From contig CAMAVM010000003.1 in the NCBI GenBank assembly GCA_945861705.1, forward strand, positions 62,001 to 126,000: 64,000 bases of DNA, read 5' to 3'. The position numbers and the translations under genes are program-made. The notes under the pieces were generated by a model. The model was not told the origin of the DNA and ran no database searches. It saw nothing but the letters and a program-made list of their open reading frames with translations. Shown here piece after piece: positions 38,324 to 46,890 of the stretch; position 1 is the stretch's first letter; each line of letters opens with the position of its first letter. Source of the stretch: Methylomagnum ishizawai. GTDB taxonomy: Bacteria > Pseudomonadota > Gammaproteobacteria > Methylococcales > Methylomonadaceae.

Positions 38324-38935
38324 TTAACCCAACATACCCTGCTCAACAATAAAATCACTAATGTCCTTAAGGCCAACACCTGTTTTAAGGTTAGAGAACA
38401 CGAACGGCCGCTTGCCGCGCATTTTTTTGGCATCTCGATCCATAACTTCTAACGAGGCACCGACATAAGGCGCAAGGTCGATTTTGTTGATGACCAACAG
38501 GTCGGAACGGGTAATGCCGGGGCCGCCCTTGCGGGGGATTTTGTCGCCTGCCGATACGTCGATGACGTAAATGGTCAGGTCGGCGAGTTCTGGGCTGAAG
38601 GTGGCACTGAGGTTATCGCCACCGCTTTCGACCATGATAAAGTCCAGGTCTTCAAAGCGCTGGCTTAACTCATCGACTGCCGCAAGATTCATGGACGCAT
38701 CTTCCCGGATGGCGGTGTGCGGGCAACCGCCGGTTTCCACGCCTAGAATGCGTTCTTCCGGCAGGGCTTGGCTGCGGATTAAAAACTGTTGGTCTTCGCG
38801 GGTGTAGATGTCGTTGGTGACGACCGCGATTTCAAAATCACCACGCATCTGCTTGCATAAGGCATCCACCAATGCGGTTTTTCCCGAACCCACTGGGCCG
38901 CCGATGCCGACCCGTAATATGTGTTTGTTATTCAT
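38324..38935 (-). CDS. ureG: Urease accessory GTPase UreG
   Basis: The 203-residue SIMIBI GTPase has P-loop GPVGSGKT, the metal-binding Cys-Pro-His motif in [15 protein letters not shown], the [15 protein letters not shown] region and the guanine-specificity motif NKID. It delivers nickel and powers its insertion into urease with UreD, UreE and UreF. The ATG at 38935 is chosen because GAGGG precedes it; the frame opens earlier at 38977 within ureF. It is the last gene of the urea operon. Confidence 0.96.
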   Translation of the reverse strand: MNNKHILRVGIGGPVGSGKTALVDALCKQMRGDFEIAVVTNDIYTREDQQFLIRSQALPEERILGVETGGCPHTAIREDASMNLAAVDELSQRFEDLDFIMVESGGDNLSATFSPELADLTIYVIDVSAGDKIPRKGGPGITRSDLLVINKIDLAPYVGASLEVMDRDAKKMRGKRPFVFSNLKTGVGLKDISDFIVEQGMLG

Positions 38936-38942
38936 CTTACCC

Positions 38943-39617
38943 TCACGAACGAAATAATCTTGAATATTGCATTTCATGCCGACTGCTGGCTAAGGCCAAA
39001 CCAAATGCGCTGCCACCGATTTCGGCATCTGTAAGCTGTAAAGCCTTATCAACCAAACCCGGTATTTTTGCGGCTAAATCCATTAATACGCGTTGCCCAG
39101 CCACTTGCCCCAATGGCACTAATTTGACGGCACATAAGACCTGGTTTTCCAGCCAACTCCATAAATAACCCAACATGGCTTGATGCTTAGAAACCCCCCA
39201 CATTACTGCTGCGTAACTGAATATCGTGGCAAGCGTGGTTTCTGGCTTACGTATCCAGGCCTGCATTGTTGGCAATTCCATCTCAGTAAGCAACCGCGCC
39301 AAGGCTTGTCCGGTTTGCCGATCTTCCGCCCTGAGTTCGGCGGTTTCTCGGCAGGCGATTAACGTCCTGCTCCAATAGAAGACACTCTCTTCATTATGGT
39401 TATTCCATGCCACATAGAGCCTTGCCAATATTGGCAAATCGATACACGTTAAGCAACTTTCCATAATGCCACTGATCCATTCCTCTGCTTCGGATGAAGT
39501 GCGTATCCAGCCATCATCGACTGCGCGTTCCATGCCCTGGGAATAACTGTACATCCCGATGGGCAAGCCCGGACTGACCAATTGCAGCAAGCGCATCAAC
39601 GCCAAATCAGTGGCCAT
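38943..39617 (-). CDS. ureF: Urease accessory protein UreF
   Basis: The 224-residue all-helical protein has the UreF landmarks [24 protein letters not shown] and the C-terminal [13 protein letters not shown]. UreF bridges UreD and UreG in the activation complex. The start at 39617 overlaps the end of ureE by 11 bases, indicating coupling. Confidence 0.94.
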   Translation of the reverse strand: MATDLALMRLLQLVSPGLPIGMYSYSQGMERAVDDGWIRTSSEAEEWISGIMESCLTCIDLPILARLYVAWNNHNEESVFYWSRTLIACRETAELRAEDRQTGQALARLLTEMELPTMQAWIRKPETTLATIFSYAAVMWGVSKHQAMLGYLWSWLENQVLCAVKLVPLGQVAGQRVLMDLAAKIPGLVDKALQLTDAEIGGSAFGLALASSRHEMQYSRLFRS

Positions 39618-40038
39618 GACCGTGATAAGCCCCTTGCTCCGGCTCAAAGGGCAGTGATTCATGGGTCACGGTTAATCCAAGTCCAGCCAGCATTTGGTCC
39701 AGGACGTGATCGGTCAAAAACCGTAGCTCGCCGGGTAGAATTTGTAAGGCAATATGACGATTACCCAGGTGGTAACAAGCGCGGGCAAATTGCAATGGAT
39801 TATCGGTGCGGACTACAGACAATAACTCTGCTGCCGCATTCACCCGAACGCGATAATCATCATGACCCTTCAACACCAAGCCGTGACTTAACATTTGACC
39901 GCGTGGCAAAAAGATTCCAATCTTGGCACCACTATCGGTCTGGCTTAAGAGGCGGCTTTTTTGGCGGGTTTCATACGGCAAAGTCACCACATCATCAGTG
40001 CTTGCCGAGTCAGCCGTTAATTCAGTTAATTTCAACAT
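39607..40038 (-). CDS. ureE: Urease accessory nickel chaperone UreE
   Basis: The 143-residue protein has the N-terminal UreE beta domain (KIGIFLPRGQMLSHGLVL) and the nickel-binding C-terminal domain with CYHLGNRHIALQI. It ends in a short His-rich tail (HGHGH), likely a secondary nickel store. Start ATG at 40038 lies 2 bases after the ureC stop. Confidence 0.93.
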   Translation of the reverse strand: MLKLTELTADSASTDDVVTLPYETRQKSRLLSQTDSGAKIGIFLPRGQMLSHGLVLKGHDDYRVRVNAAAELLSVVRTDNPLQFARACYHLGNRHIALQILPGELRFLTDHVLDQMLAGLGLTVTHESLPFEPEQGAYHGHGH

Positions 40039-40040
40039 AA

Positions 40041-41822
40041 TCAAAATAAAAAATAGCGTTGGGCGAACGGTAATAGTGTCGCTGGTTCGCAGGTTAAAAG
40101 CTGGCCATCAGCACGAACTTGATAGGTTTGTGGATCAACTTCAATGTTCGGTTGGTAGTTATTGTGGATTAAATCTTTCTTGCCGATGGTGCGAGTGCCT
40201 TTTACTACGCCTATTTGTTTATTGAGTTTTAACGTTTTTGCAACGTCTGACTCGACAGCAACCCTGGGCAAAAAGAATAGTGATGTTGCCGATGCAGCCC
40301 TGCCAAACCCTCCAAACATCTGCCGATAATGCACCGGTTGCGGGGTAGGAATAGACGCATTCGGATCACCCATGGGGGCAGCGGCAATAAAGCCGCCTTT
40401 TAAAATAAGGCTAGGCTTGGTGGCAAAAAAAGCTGGATGCCACAGCACCAAATCTGCCAGTTTACCCGCTTCAATCGAACCCACTTCATGGGCAATCCCA
40501 TGCGTAATGGCGGGATTAATGGTGTATTTGGCGATATAGCGTTTGATGCGGAAATTGTCATTTTGATGCCCCTCACCCCCAGCCCCTCTCGGCAACTGTT
40601 CCCGACGTTGCCCTACCTCCTGCATCCTTGCAGTCGTCCCAGAGGGCGAGGGGGGCGATAGGTGCCCACGCTGCATTTTCATCTTATGCGCGGTTTGCCA
40701 GGTGCGGATAACGACTTCGCCTACCCGCCCCATTGCTTGGGAATCCGAAGAAATCATCGAGAATGCACCCAAGTCGTGCAGTATGTCTTCGGCAGCGATG
40801 GTCTCGCGGCGAATGCGTGATTCAGCGAAGGCAACATCTTCGGCAATACCGGGGTCAAGGTGATGGCAGACCATCAGCATATCCAGATGTTCGTCTACCG
40901 TATTGACTGTATAAGGCCGAGTGGGATTGGTGGAAGAGGGCAGCACATTGGGTTCGCCACACGCTTTAATAATATCTGGGGCATGACCGCCACCCGCGCC
41001 TTCGGTATGATAGGTGTGGATGGTACGGCCTTTGAAGGCGGCGAACGTGTCTTCGACAAAACCGGATTCGTTTAAGGTGTCGGTATGGATGGCGACTTGT
41101 ATATCATACTGTTCTGCCACATACAGGCAACAATCAATGGCTGCTGGCGTAGTCCCCCAATCTTCATGCAATTTCAGTCCCATTGCGCCAGCGCAGACTT
41201 GTTCTTCCAAGGCAGAGGGCAGGCTGGCGTTGCCTTTGCCCAGCAAACCGAAATTCATCGGGAAGTCATCCAAGGCCATCAGCATGTGACGGATATTCCA
41301 AGGCCCAGGCGTACAGGTCGTCGCATTCGTGCCCGTAGCGGGCCCTGTGCCGCCTCCGATCATGGTCGTCACGCCCGACATCAAGGCTTCTTCGATTTGT
41401 TGGGGGCAAATAAAATGGATATGCGCGTCGATGCCGCCCGCCGTCAATATCTGGCCTTCACCTGCAATTATTTCCGTGCCGGGGCCGATGACAATATCAA
41501 CGCCAGCTTGAGTGTCGGGATTGCCGGCCTTGCCAATTCCGGCAATACGTCCGTTTTTGATACCAACATCGGCTTTGATTATGCCCCAGTAATCGACGAT
41601 AAGTGCATTGGTGATAACTAAATCCACTGCTGTGAGGGAATCAAGCTGGCTTTGCCCCATGCCGTCGCGGATGACTTTACCGCCACCGAATTTGACTTCG
41701 TCACCGTAAACGGTGCGGTCTGCTTCAACTTCAAGAAACAGGCCGCTATCACCCAGACGTACCTTATCGCCTGTCGTAGGGCCGAACATATCGGCGTAAG
41801 CTTGCCTGCTAATTCGGCTCAT
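40041..41822 (-). CDS. ureC: Urease alpha subunit, with in-frame repeat insertion
   Basis: The 593-residue catalytic subunit has the nickel ligands in [14 protein letters not shown], the carbamylated Lys in GLKLHEDWG, the His in AIHTDTLNE and [15 protein letters not shown], and the flap motif MVCHHLD. It hydrolyses urea to ammonia and carbamate. Length exceeds the usual ~567 by about 26 residues. All the excess lies between QRG and NDNFRIKRY, where 34 residues replace about 8; the DNA there is palindromic. The insertion falls in a surface loop after the flap, so activity may be retained. ureC overlaps ureB by 4 bases. Confidence 0.95.
   Translation of the reverse strand: MSRISRQAYADMFGPTTGDKVRLGDSGLFLEVEADRTVYGDEVKFGGGKVIRDGMGQSQLDSLTAVDLVITNALIVDYWGIIKADVGIKNGRIAGIGKAGNPDTQAGVDIVIGPGTEIIAGEGQILTAGGIDAHIHFICPQQIEEALMSGVTTMIGGGTGPATGTNATTCTPGPWNIRHMLMALDDFPMNFGLLGKGNASLPSALEEQVCAGAMGLKLHEDWGTTPAAIDCCLYVAEQYDIQVAIHTDTLNESGFVEDTFAAFKGRTIHTYHTEGAGGGHAPDIIKACGEPNVLPSSTNPTRPYTVNTVDEHLDMLMVCHHLDPGIAEDVAFAESRIRRETIAAEDILHDLGAFSMISSDSQAMGRVGEVVIRTWQTAHKMKMQRGHLSPPSPSGTTARMQEVGQRREQLPRGAGGEGHQNDNFRIKRYIAKYTINPAITHGIAHEVGSIEAGKLADLVLWHPAFFATKPSLILKGGFIAAAPMGDPNASIPTPQPVHYRQMFGGFGRAASATSLFFLPRVAVESDVAKTLKLNKQIGVVKGTRTIGKKDLIHNNYQPNIEVDPQTYQVRADGQLLTCEPATLLPFAQRYFLF
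40568..40658 (-). repeat. Palindromic repeat inserted in frame inside ureC
   Basis: C-rich and G-rich ends (CCCCTCACCCCCAGCCCC... against ...AGAGGGCGAGGGGG) flank two perfect small hairpins, GGCAAC/GTTGCC and CTGCA/TGCAG. Such sequences are widespread intergenic repeats in bacterial genomes. Here the element keeps the ureC frame and encodes about 26 additional residues rich in Pro, Gly, Arg and Gln. Confidence 0.75.
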
Positions 41823-42136
41823 CTATCTAACTCCAATGCACCCATCACAGCTTGGCGAAACCCGTAAATCCGACGTAATCCAGCGAATGCCACCAATTGC
41901 ACTTCACGCTGTTGACCCGGCTCAAAGCGCACCGCTGTTCCCGCCGGAATATCCAAGCGAAAGCCACGGCTTGCTGCTCGATCAAAATGCAAGGCTGGAT
42001 TGGTTTCAAAAAAATGATAATGCGATCCGACTTGGATAGGCCGGTCTCCGCTGTTGGCTACCAGTACATTAATTACCTCGCGTCCCACATTCAACTCTAG
42101 CTCGCCGTCAGCGGTAATGATTTCGCCTGGAATCAT
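41819..42136 (-). CDS. ureB: Urease beta subunit
   Basis: The 105-residue protein matches UreB throughout ([49 protein letters not shown]). It is a structural subunit that packs against UreC. The start is 10 bases after ureA, and the end overlaps ureC in the ATGA arrangement. Confidence 0.96.
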   Translation of the reverse strand: MIPGEIITADGELELNVGREVINVLVANSGDRPIQVGSHYHFFETNPALHFDRAASRGFRLDIPAGTAVRFEPGQQREVQLVAFAGLRRIYGFRQAVMGALELDR

Positions 42137-42146
42137 GGTGTTATTC

Positions 42147-42449
42147 CTATTCGATGGGGTTATGGACAGTCACCAGCTTGGTGCCGTCAGGGAAGGTGGC
42201 TTCAACCTGCACATCTGGCAGCATTTCCGCCACACCTTCCATGACATCATTCCGGAATAATAAGGTGCGGCCAAATTCCATTAACTCAGCAACCGTGCGG
42301 CCGTCGCGCGCACCTTCCATGATAGCTGCACTGATATAAGCTACGGCTTCTGGATAATTCAGTTTCAGCCCCCTGGCTTTGCGCCGTTCGGCTAACAGAC
42401 CAGCGGTGAATATCAGCAATTTGTCTTTTTCACGGGGGGTTAATTGCAT
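42147..42449 (-). CDS. ureA: Urease gamma subunit
   Basis: The 100-residue protein is a normal-length UreA ([37 protein letters not shown] and the C-terminal [14 protein letters not shown]). It heads the structural gene trio ureABC. Upstream, between it and ureD, lies a 260-base hairpin-rich repeat, so ureA may have its own promoter or depend on read-through across strong secondary structure. Confidence 0.96.
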   Translation of the reverse strand: MQLTPREKDKLLIFTAGLLAERRKARGLKLNYPEAVAYISAAIMEGARDGRTVAELMEFGRTLLFRNDVMEGVAEMLPDVQVEATFPDGTKLVTVHNPIE

Positions 42450-42474
42450 TGTTTCGAACCTATTTAAAATATTT

Positions 42475-42735
42475 TATGTCGCGGAGGTAGAGTTGAACTC
42501 CCGTATGCCGCGCCGAGCACTGTCGTTTTTGTCGGGAATAGCCCGAAGGGGCGCGGCAGGGAAGCCGCGCTTTGCCAGAGGGACAGGAAGTCCCTTCTGG
42601 CAAACCCCGACAAAAACGACGGAGCGCAGGAAGCAAGCGGCATCTGGGTCGCCTTTCTTTTGGATACTTTTCTTTGGCGAAGCAAAGAAAAGTATCTCGC
42701 CTGCCAGTGCGAGAACTGGTTTCTAAATAAACGTC
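42475..42735. repeat. Composite element of nested hairpins between ureD and ureA
   Basis: The 345-base gap contains at least four inverted repeats: an outer perfect 15-bp pair (42522-42536 with 42606-42620), inside it GCGCGGC/GCCGCGC (42551-42570) and a 14-bp pair with one bulge (42571-42604), and downstream a perfect 14-bp pair (42663-42676 with 42683-42696). The nested order predicts a branched cruciform or RNA. No protein is encoded; short open frames across it on both strands are by-products of the symmetry. Confidence 0.75.
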
Positions 42736-42794
42736 GCGCTAGCGACACATTAGAAATTAGATGCCACATGAAAATGACGATTCATATTAGTTAC

Positions 42795-43634
42795 TTAAGT
42801 CGCCCATATTCGCGGCGAACAAGCCTTACGTTGCACTGTATCAGGCCTTACTATCGCCCAAACCTGTTCAAAAAAACTTCGCAACTGGTCACTCCTAATG
42901 TCCAACGCGCGACAAATTAGCAGGTTATCAATGCGCGTAACGCCACGGCCTTTGGTATCGCCAATTAAATCTTGCACCGCCGCAAAACTTTCCGCACTGG
43001 CTGGCGTGGCAAATAAAGTCCCACATGACGAATTTCCTTGCAATCCCCACCGCCCGCTAAATGCCTTGGCATCGAGATAGAGGCGCTCCAATAGCATGGG
43101 GCGATCTTCGCAATAAATCTGCCAACTCAAATCTGCCAAGCCATAATTAAAATTCTCGGCACAGGCAGGTCTGCCCATAGACAGGATTTCCCAACCGACA
43201 AAACGGGCATCGGCGGCAAGATTAACCTTAACCGAAGACTTCAACTGCGCACCTTCGTAAATGATAGTTTCTTGCGGCAACCATTCTAAAGCTGCACTTT
43301 CTCCAACAGTGATCCCTACATTCTGTTTGGCTTGCGCCCCAGAGCTACGATAAAATTTTCCCGCTGCGGGCGTGGTAATCAGGGCATGGCTGTGGGCTGC
43401 GGCATTAGCGCAAATTGTCAGTTGGTCGCCACCAACTATGCCGCCAGGCGGATGCAGGATATACACGTGGCATACGCCGCCTTCAGGATAAAATGGCCGC
43501 TGTACGGTTAATGGCCCGACATGGTCACGCTTAACCAGTGCAGTCTTATCTGTCGTAGCAGCAAAGGTTAAATTTAATGCAGCCCGCCAACCGTTTGGCT
43601 CAACCTTAACCGATTCCTGGCAATTCGATACCAT
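42795..43634 (-). CDS. ureD: Urease accessory protein UreD/UreH
   Basis: The 279-residue protein matches UreD (GPLTVQRPFYPEGGVCHVYILHPPGGIVGGDQL, TTPAAGKFYRS, LPQETIIYEGA). It is the scaffold that binds apo-urease and receives the UreF-UreG complex. It starts one base within the end of the hupE/ureJ gene and lies ahead of ureABC, a common arrangement. Confidence 0.95.
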   Translation of the reverse strand: MVSNCQESVKVEPNGWRAALNLTFAATTDKTALVKRDHVGPLTVQRPFYPEGGVCHVYILHPPGGIVGGDQLTICANAAAHSHALITTPAAGKFYRSSGAQAKQNVGITVGESAALEWLPQETIIYEGAQLKSSVKVNLAADARFVGWEILSMGRPACAENFNYGLADLSWQIYCEDRPMLLERLYLDAKAFSGRWGLQGNSSCGTLFATPASAESFAAVQDLIGDTKGRGVTRIDNLLICRALDIRSDQLRSFFEQVWAIVRPDTVQRKACSPRIWAT

Positions 43635-44218
43635 TAGTTTGCCAGCGATAGCACGGCGACTGTGCTGGAAACTAAGCCAAAACTCAGCCTAAAAACATAA
43701 GCCCGCATTACATCTAGTAAACTAACGGCTATACCAAGGCTAATCAAAATGGTGGTGGCTACCAAAAAGCCCGACACATAATTAAGATGTCCTATACCTA
43801 TTTCGGTTTCCGCAGCATGGACATAACCATGACTCAAGGCAAACACCGCCACCAATCCCATCGCCCAATAGCCAGAGAAAGACCAGTTACACCATATAAT
43901 CAAGCCAACGGCCAGCACCGACAAAGAGACCCATAGCTCGGCGTAGTGCATCGGAAACCCGACGAAGTGTAGTCCTGCACCTGTCGCCATCAGGACTAAG
44001 AATATGACAGGTAGCTGCCAAAGCATTTTGCCCGACTGCACACTCGCCCATAAGCCAATGGCGAACATCACTAGCAGATGATCTAGTCCTTGGAAAGGAT
44101 GGACAAAACCCGCCATAAAGCCATGTGTGATGCCAATGCCAGTATGCGCCCATGCGGGCGTTACAAAACCCAACAACATAACAAATAAAACCACAACTTT
44201 ATTACCATACGTTTTCAT
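43634..44218 (-). CDS. ureJ: HupE/UreJ-family membrane protein
   Basis: The 194-residue protein has a signal sequence (ending at AWA) and about six membrane helices. The HupE/UreJ signature is GIGITHGFMAGFVHPFQGLDHLLVMFAIGLWA, with His-x5-His-Pro and Asp-His as likely metal ligands. It is probably a secondary nickel permease serving urease. GAGAGG precedes the ATG at 44218. Located between the urea transporter and urease genes. Confidence 0.88.
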   Translation of the reverse strand: MKTYGNKVVVLFVMLLGFVTPAWAHTGIGITHGFMAGFVHPFQGLDHLLVMFAIGLWASVQSGKMLWQLPVIFLVLMATGAGLHFVGFPMHYAELWVSLSVLAVGLIIWCNWSFSGYWAMGLVAVFALSHGYVHAAETEIGIGHLNYVSGFLVATTILISLGIAVSLLDVMRAYVFRLSFGLVSSTVAVLSLAN

Positions 44219-44228
44219 AAACACCTCT

Positions 44229-45011
44229 CTATACAGTCAAATATCGCTTAACCATGTCTTCATTCAATTCCGCCATGTTTCCGGTAGCGACCCCGCGCCC
44301 CCTATCCATAATGTAAAACTGGTCGGCCACTTTTCGCGCGAAAGGCAGTTTTTGTTCCACCAACAATATCGTCACGCCCAGTTCATTCTTGATTTTGACG
44401 ATGCCTTCACGAATTTCATCTTTCGCTTCATCTCCGACCTTGAGCAACTGGGTCGGCAAGCCTTTGGTGCGGTTGAGTCGAATAATCACATCGCCGATCT
44501 CGCTGACGATATTGGGTTGGATGCCTTCGGTCGGTTCATCCAGTATCAGCAACTTTGGATTCAGCACCAACGCCCTGCCGATAGCTAATTGTTGTTGCTG
44601 ACCGCCGGACAAGTCGCCGCCCCGCCGTTTTAACATTTGTTTCAAGACCGGAAAAATTTCATAAATATGTTCTGGGACTGCTTTAATGCCTTGTTTACGC
44701 ACGGCACGTAAGCCGATTTTCAGGTTTTCTTCCACGGTCAATAAGGGAAATATCTCCCGCCCTTGCGGCACGTAGCCAATGCCCAATTCAGCGCGTAATT
44801 CCGGTTTGGCAAGATTCAATACTGCGCCGTTGTAGTTGATGTTGCCATCACGCACAGCAATCAGCCCCATGATGCACTTCAATAAGGTGGTTTTACCGAC
44901 CCCATTTCGTCCCATTAAGCAAACACAAGAGCCAGCGGGAATGTCAAAATTGACATCCCATAAGGTGTGGCTACCACCATAAAATTGATTTAACCCTGCT
45001 ATATTTAGCAT
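44229..45011 (-). CDS. urtE: Urea ABC transporter ATPase UrtE, with internal insertion
   Basis: This LivF-type ATPase has Walker A GRNGVGKTT, signature LSGGQQQQLAIGRAL and Walker B LLILDEPTEGIQPNIV, the last being a UrtE hallmark. At 260 residues it is about 29 longer than usual; the excess (NRTKGLPTQLLKVGDEAKDE and following) sits between the Walker B helix and the switch His strand. The insertion looks like an amphipathic helix and its DNA is not palindromic. The start ATG overlaps the urtD stop by one base. Confidence 0.93.
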   Translation of the reverse strand: MLNIAGLNQFYGGSHTLWDVNFDIPAGSCVCLMGRNGVGKTTLLKCIMGLIAVRDGNINYNGAVLNLAKPELRAELGIGYVPQGREIFPLLTVEENLKIGLRAVRKQGIKAVPEHIYEIFPVLKQMLKRRGGDLSGGQQQQLAIGRALVLNPKLLILDEPTEGIQPNIVSEIGDVIIRLNRTKGLPTQLLKVGDEAKDEIREGIVKIKNELGVTILLVEQKLPFARKVADQFYIMDRGRGVATGNMAELNEDMVKRYLTV

Positions 45012-45799
45012 CAATCCCCCAGATAGACTTGGATGACACGCGGATCGTTCTGCACTTCATCCATTGTGCCTTCGGTCAGCACCGAACCTTCATGCAACAC
45101 CGTCACCCGATGCTGTGCAATCGAGCGTACGAACTCCATATCATGTTCAACGACAATAATTGAGCACTCACTCTGCAATGACAATAACAACTGCGCGGTA
45201 CGCTCGACTTCCTGATGGGTCATTCCAGCCACTGGCTCATCTACCAGCATTACCTTAGGTTCCTGCATCAGTAACATACCGATTTCCAACCATTGCTTCT
45301 GTCCGTGCGACAAGATACCAGCCAAATGTGACCGATGCTCGGTAAGCCCGATAGTTTCCAGCACCTGCTCGATCCGATCACGTTGCGTCTCGTTCAATTT
45401 TGCAAATAAGGTTGTCCATACGCCTTTATTGGTCGCCAAGGCCAGTTCCAAGTTCTCGAATACAGTCAGGGTTTCAAAGACACTGGGCTTTTGGAATTTA
45501 CGGCAAATCCCCGCTTTGGAAATGGCGGGTTCATCCATTTGCAACAGGTCTATGGTCTGCCCAAAAAATACCGAGCCGCTGTCAGGGTGGGTTTTTCCAG
45601 TAATCACATCCATCAAGGTGGTTTTGCCTGCGCCATTCGGGCCAATCAAACACCTTAATTCACCGGCATCAATGTACATGGATAAGTTATTTAAAGCCTT
45701 GAAACCATCAAAGCTCACGCTGACGGCTTCCAGGTACAAGATCGGCCCGTGGCTGGTATCCAATTCCCCTGTTTTGGGTTTGTGCGCTAATTCGGTCAT
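45011..45799 (-). CDS. urtD: Urea ABC transporter ATPase UrtD
   Basis: The 262-residue LivG-type ATPase has Walker A GPNGAGKTT, the UrtD-typical GKTHPDSGSVFFGQTIDL, signature LSHGQKQWLEIGMLL and Walker B VMLVDEPVAGMTHQE. It pairs with UrtE to power urea import. Its ATG overlaps the urtC stop by 4 bases. Confidence 0.94.
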   Translation of the reverse strand: MTELAHKPKTGELDTSHGPILYLEAVSVSFDGFKALNNLSMYIDAGELRCLIGPNGAGKTTLMDVITGKTHPDSGSVFFGQTIDLLQMDEPAISKAGICRKFQKPSVFETLTVFENLELALATNKGVWTTLFAKLNETQRDRIEQVLETIGLTEHRSHLAGILSHGQKQWLEIGMLLMQEPKVMLVDEPVAGMTHQEVERTAQLLLSLQSECSIIVVEHDMEFVRSIAQHRVTVLHEGSVLTEGTMDEVQNDPRVIQVYLGD

Positions 45800-46887
45800 G
45801 ACTTTTGTGCCTGAAAATGACGTTGCCAGAAACCCACCAATCCATCAGGTAAAAATACAGTTACCAGAATAAATGCAGCGCCCAAGAAAAATAACCAGAT
45901 TTCCGGTGCCCAACCCGTCAACAAGGTTTTGGCGTAATTCACTAAGACCGCACCAACAATTGCGCCATATAGAGTCCCGCGACCACCGATAGCGACCCAG
46001 ATCACGATTTCCAATGAGTTTATGGGCGAAAATTCACTGGGGTTGATGATGCCGACTTGCGGCACATACAACGCCCCGGCGATGCCAGCAAGCATGGCGG
46101 AAAAAACAAAAATCCACAACTTGAAGTGTTCTACGCGATAGCCTAAAAATCGTACACGGCTTTCCTGGTCGCGCACTGCCGTCACCACTCGGCCTAATTT
46201 ACTTGACATGATCCAACGGCTAACCACAAAAGCCAGGATGAGCATAAAGCCGGAAATCAATAGCAGGCTTGCCCTGACGGCTTCGGACTGGATGTTAAAG
46301 CCCAGAATATCCTTAAAATCCGTTAAGCCGTTATTGCCGCCAAAACCCATTTCATTGCGGAAAAATGCCAGCAACAGGGCATAAGTCAACGCTTGGGTAA
46401 TGATGGACAAATACACGCCCGTCACCCGTGAGCGGAAGGCCAGCCAACCGAACACAAACGCCAACAGCCCTGGCACTAACATGACCATCAATGCCGCAAA
46501 CCAGAATTGTTCGAAGCCGTACCAATACCAGGGCAATTCCTGCCAATTCAGGAAGACCATAAAGTCGGGCAAAAGCGGATTGCCGTAGACGCTGCGGTTA
46601 CCGATCTGACGCATCAAATACATGCCCATCGCATAGCCGCCCAAAGCAAAAAATGCGCCTTGCCCTAAAGCCAGGATACCGCAATAACCCCAAACCAAAT
46701 CCAGCGATAATCCAAGTAAGGCAAAGCACAGGTATTTGCCCATGATCGAAACGCTGTAGGCCGAAAAATGCAGTGCTGATTCGACAGGGAAAATGAAATT
46801 GAACAATGGGACAAGCACTGAAAGTAGGGCGATGCTGCCCAATAACCAGCTTGCTGTTTTATCTTTCTTATACAAACTCGATAGCAT
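45796..46887 (-). CDS. urtC: Urea ABC transporter permease UrtC
   Basis: The 363-residue LivM-type permease has about ten membrane helices. Landmarks are LGLSLDLVWGYCGILALGQGAFFALGGYAMGMYLM and the cytoplasmic EAA-like loop (VTAVRDQESRVRFLGYRVEHFKL). It forms the channel with UrtB. The start is 3 bases from the urtB stop. Confidence 0.94.
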   Translation of the reverse strand: MLSSLYKKDKTASWLLGSIALLSVLVPLFNFIFPVESALHFSAYSVSIMGKYLCFALLGLSLDLVWGYCGILALGQGAFFALGGYAMGMYLMRQIGNRSVYGNPLLPDFMVFLNWQELPWYWYGFEQFWFAALMVMLVPGLLAFVFGWLAFRSRVTGVYLSIITQALTYALLLAFFRNEMGFGGNNGLTDFKDILGFNIQSEAVRASLLLISGFMLILAFVVSRWIMSSKLGRVVTAVRDQESRVRFLGYRVEHFKLWIFVFSAMLAGIAGALYVPQVGIINPSEFSPINSLEIVIWVAIGGRGTLYGAIVGAVLVNYAKTLLTGWAPEIWLFFLGAAFILVTVFLPDGLVGFWQRHFQAQKS

Positions 46888-46890
46888 GGT

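Noticed and set aside
42379-42769. Open frames of about 100 codons on both strands upstream of ureA
   Set aside because: They cross the nested hairpin element and owe their openness to its inverted symmetry; one also overlaps ureA.
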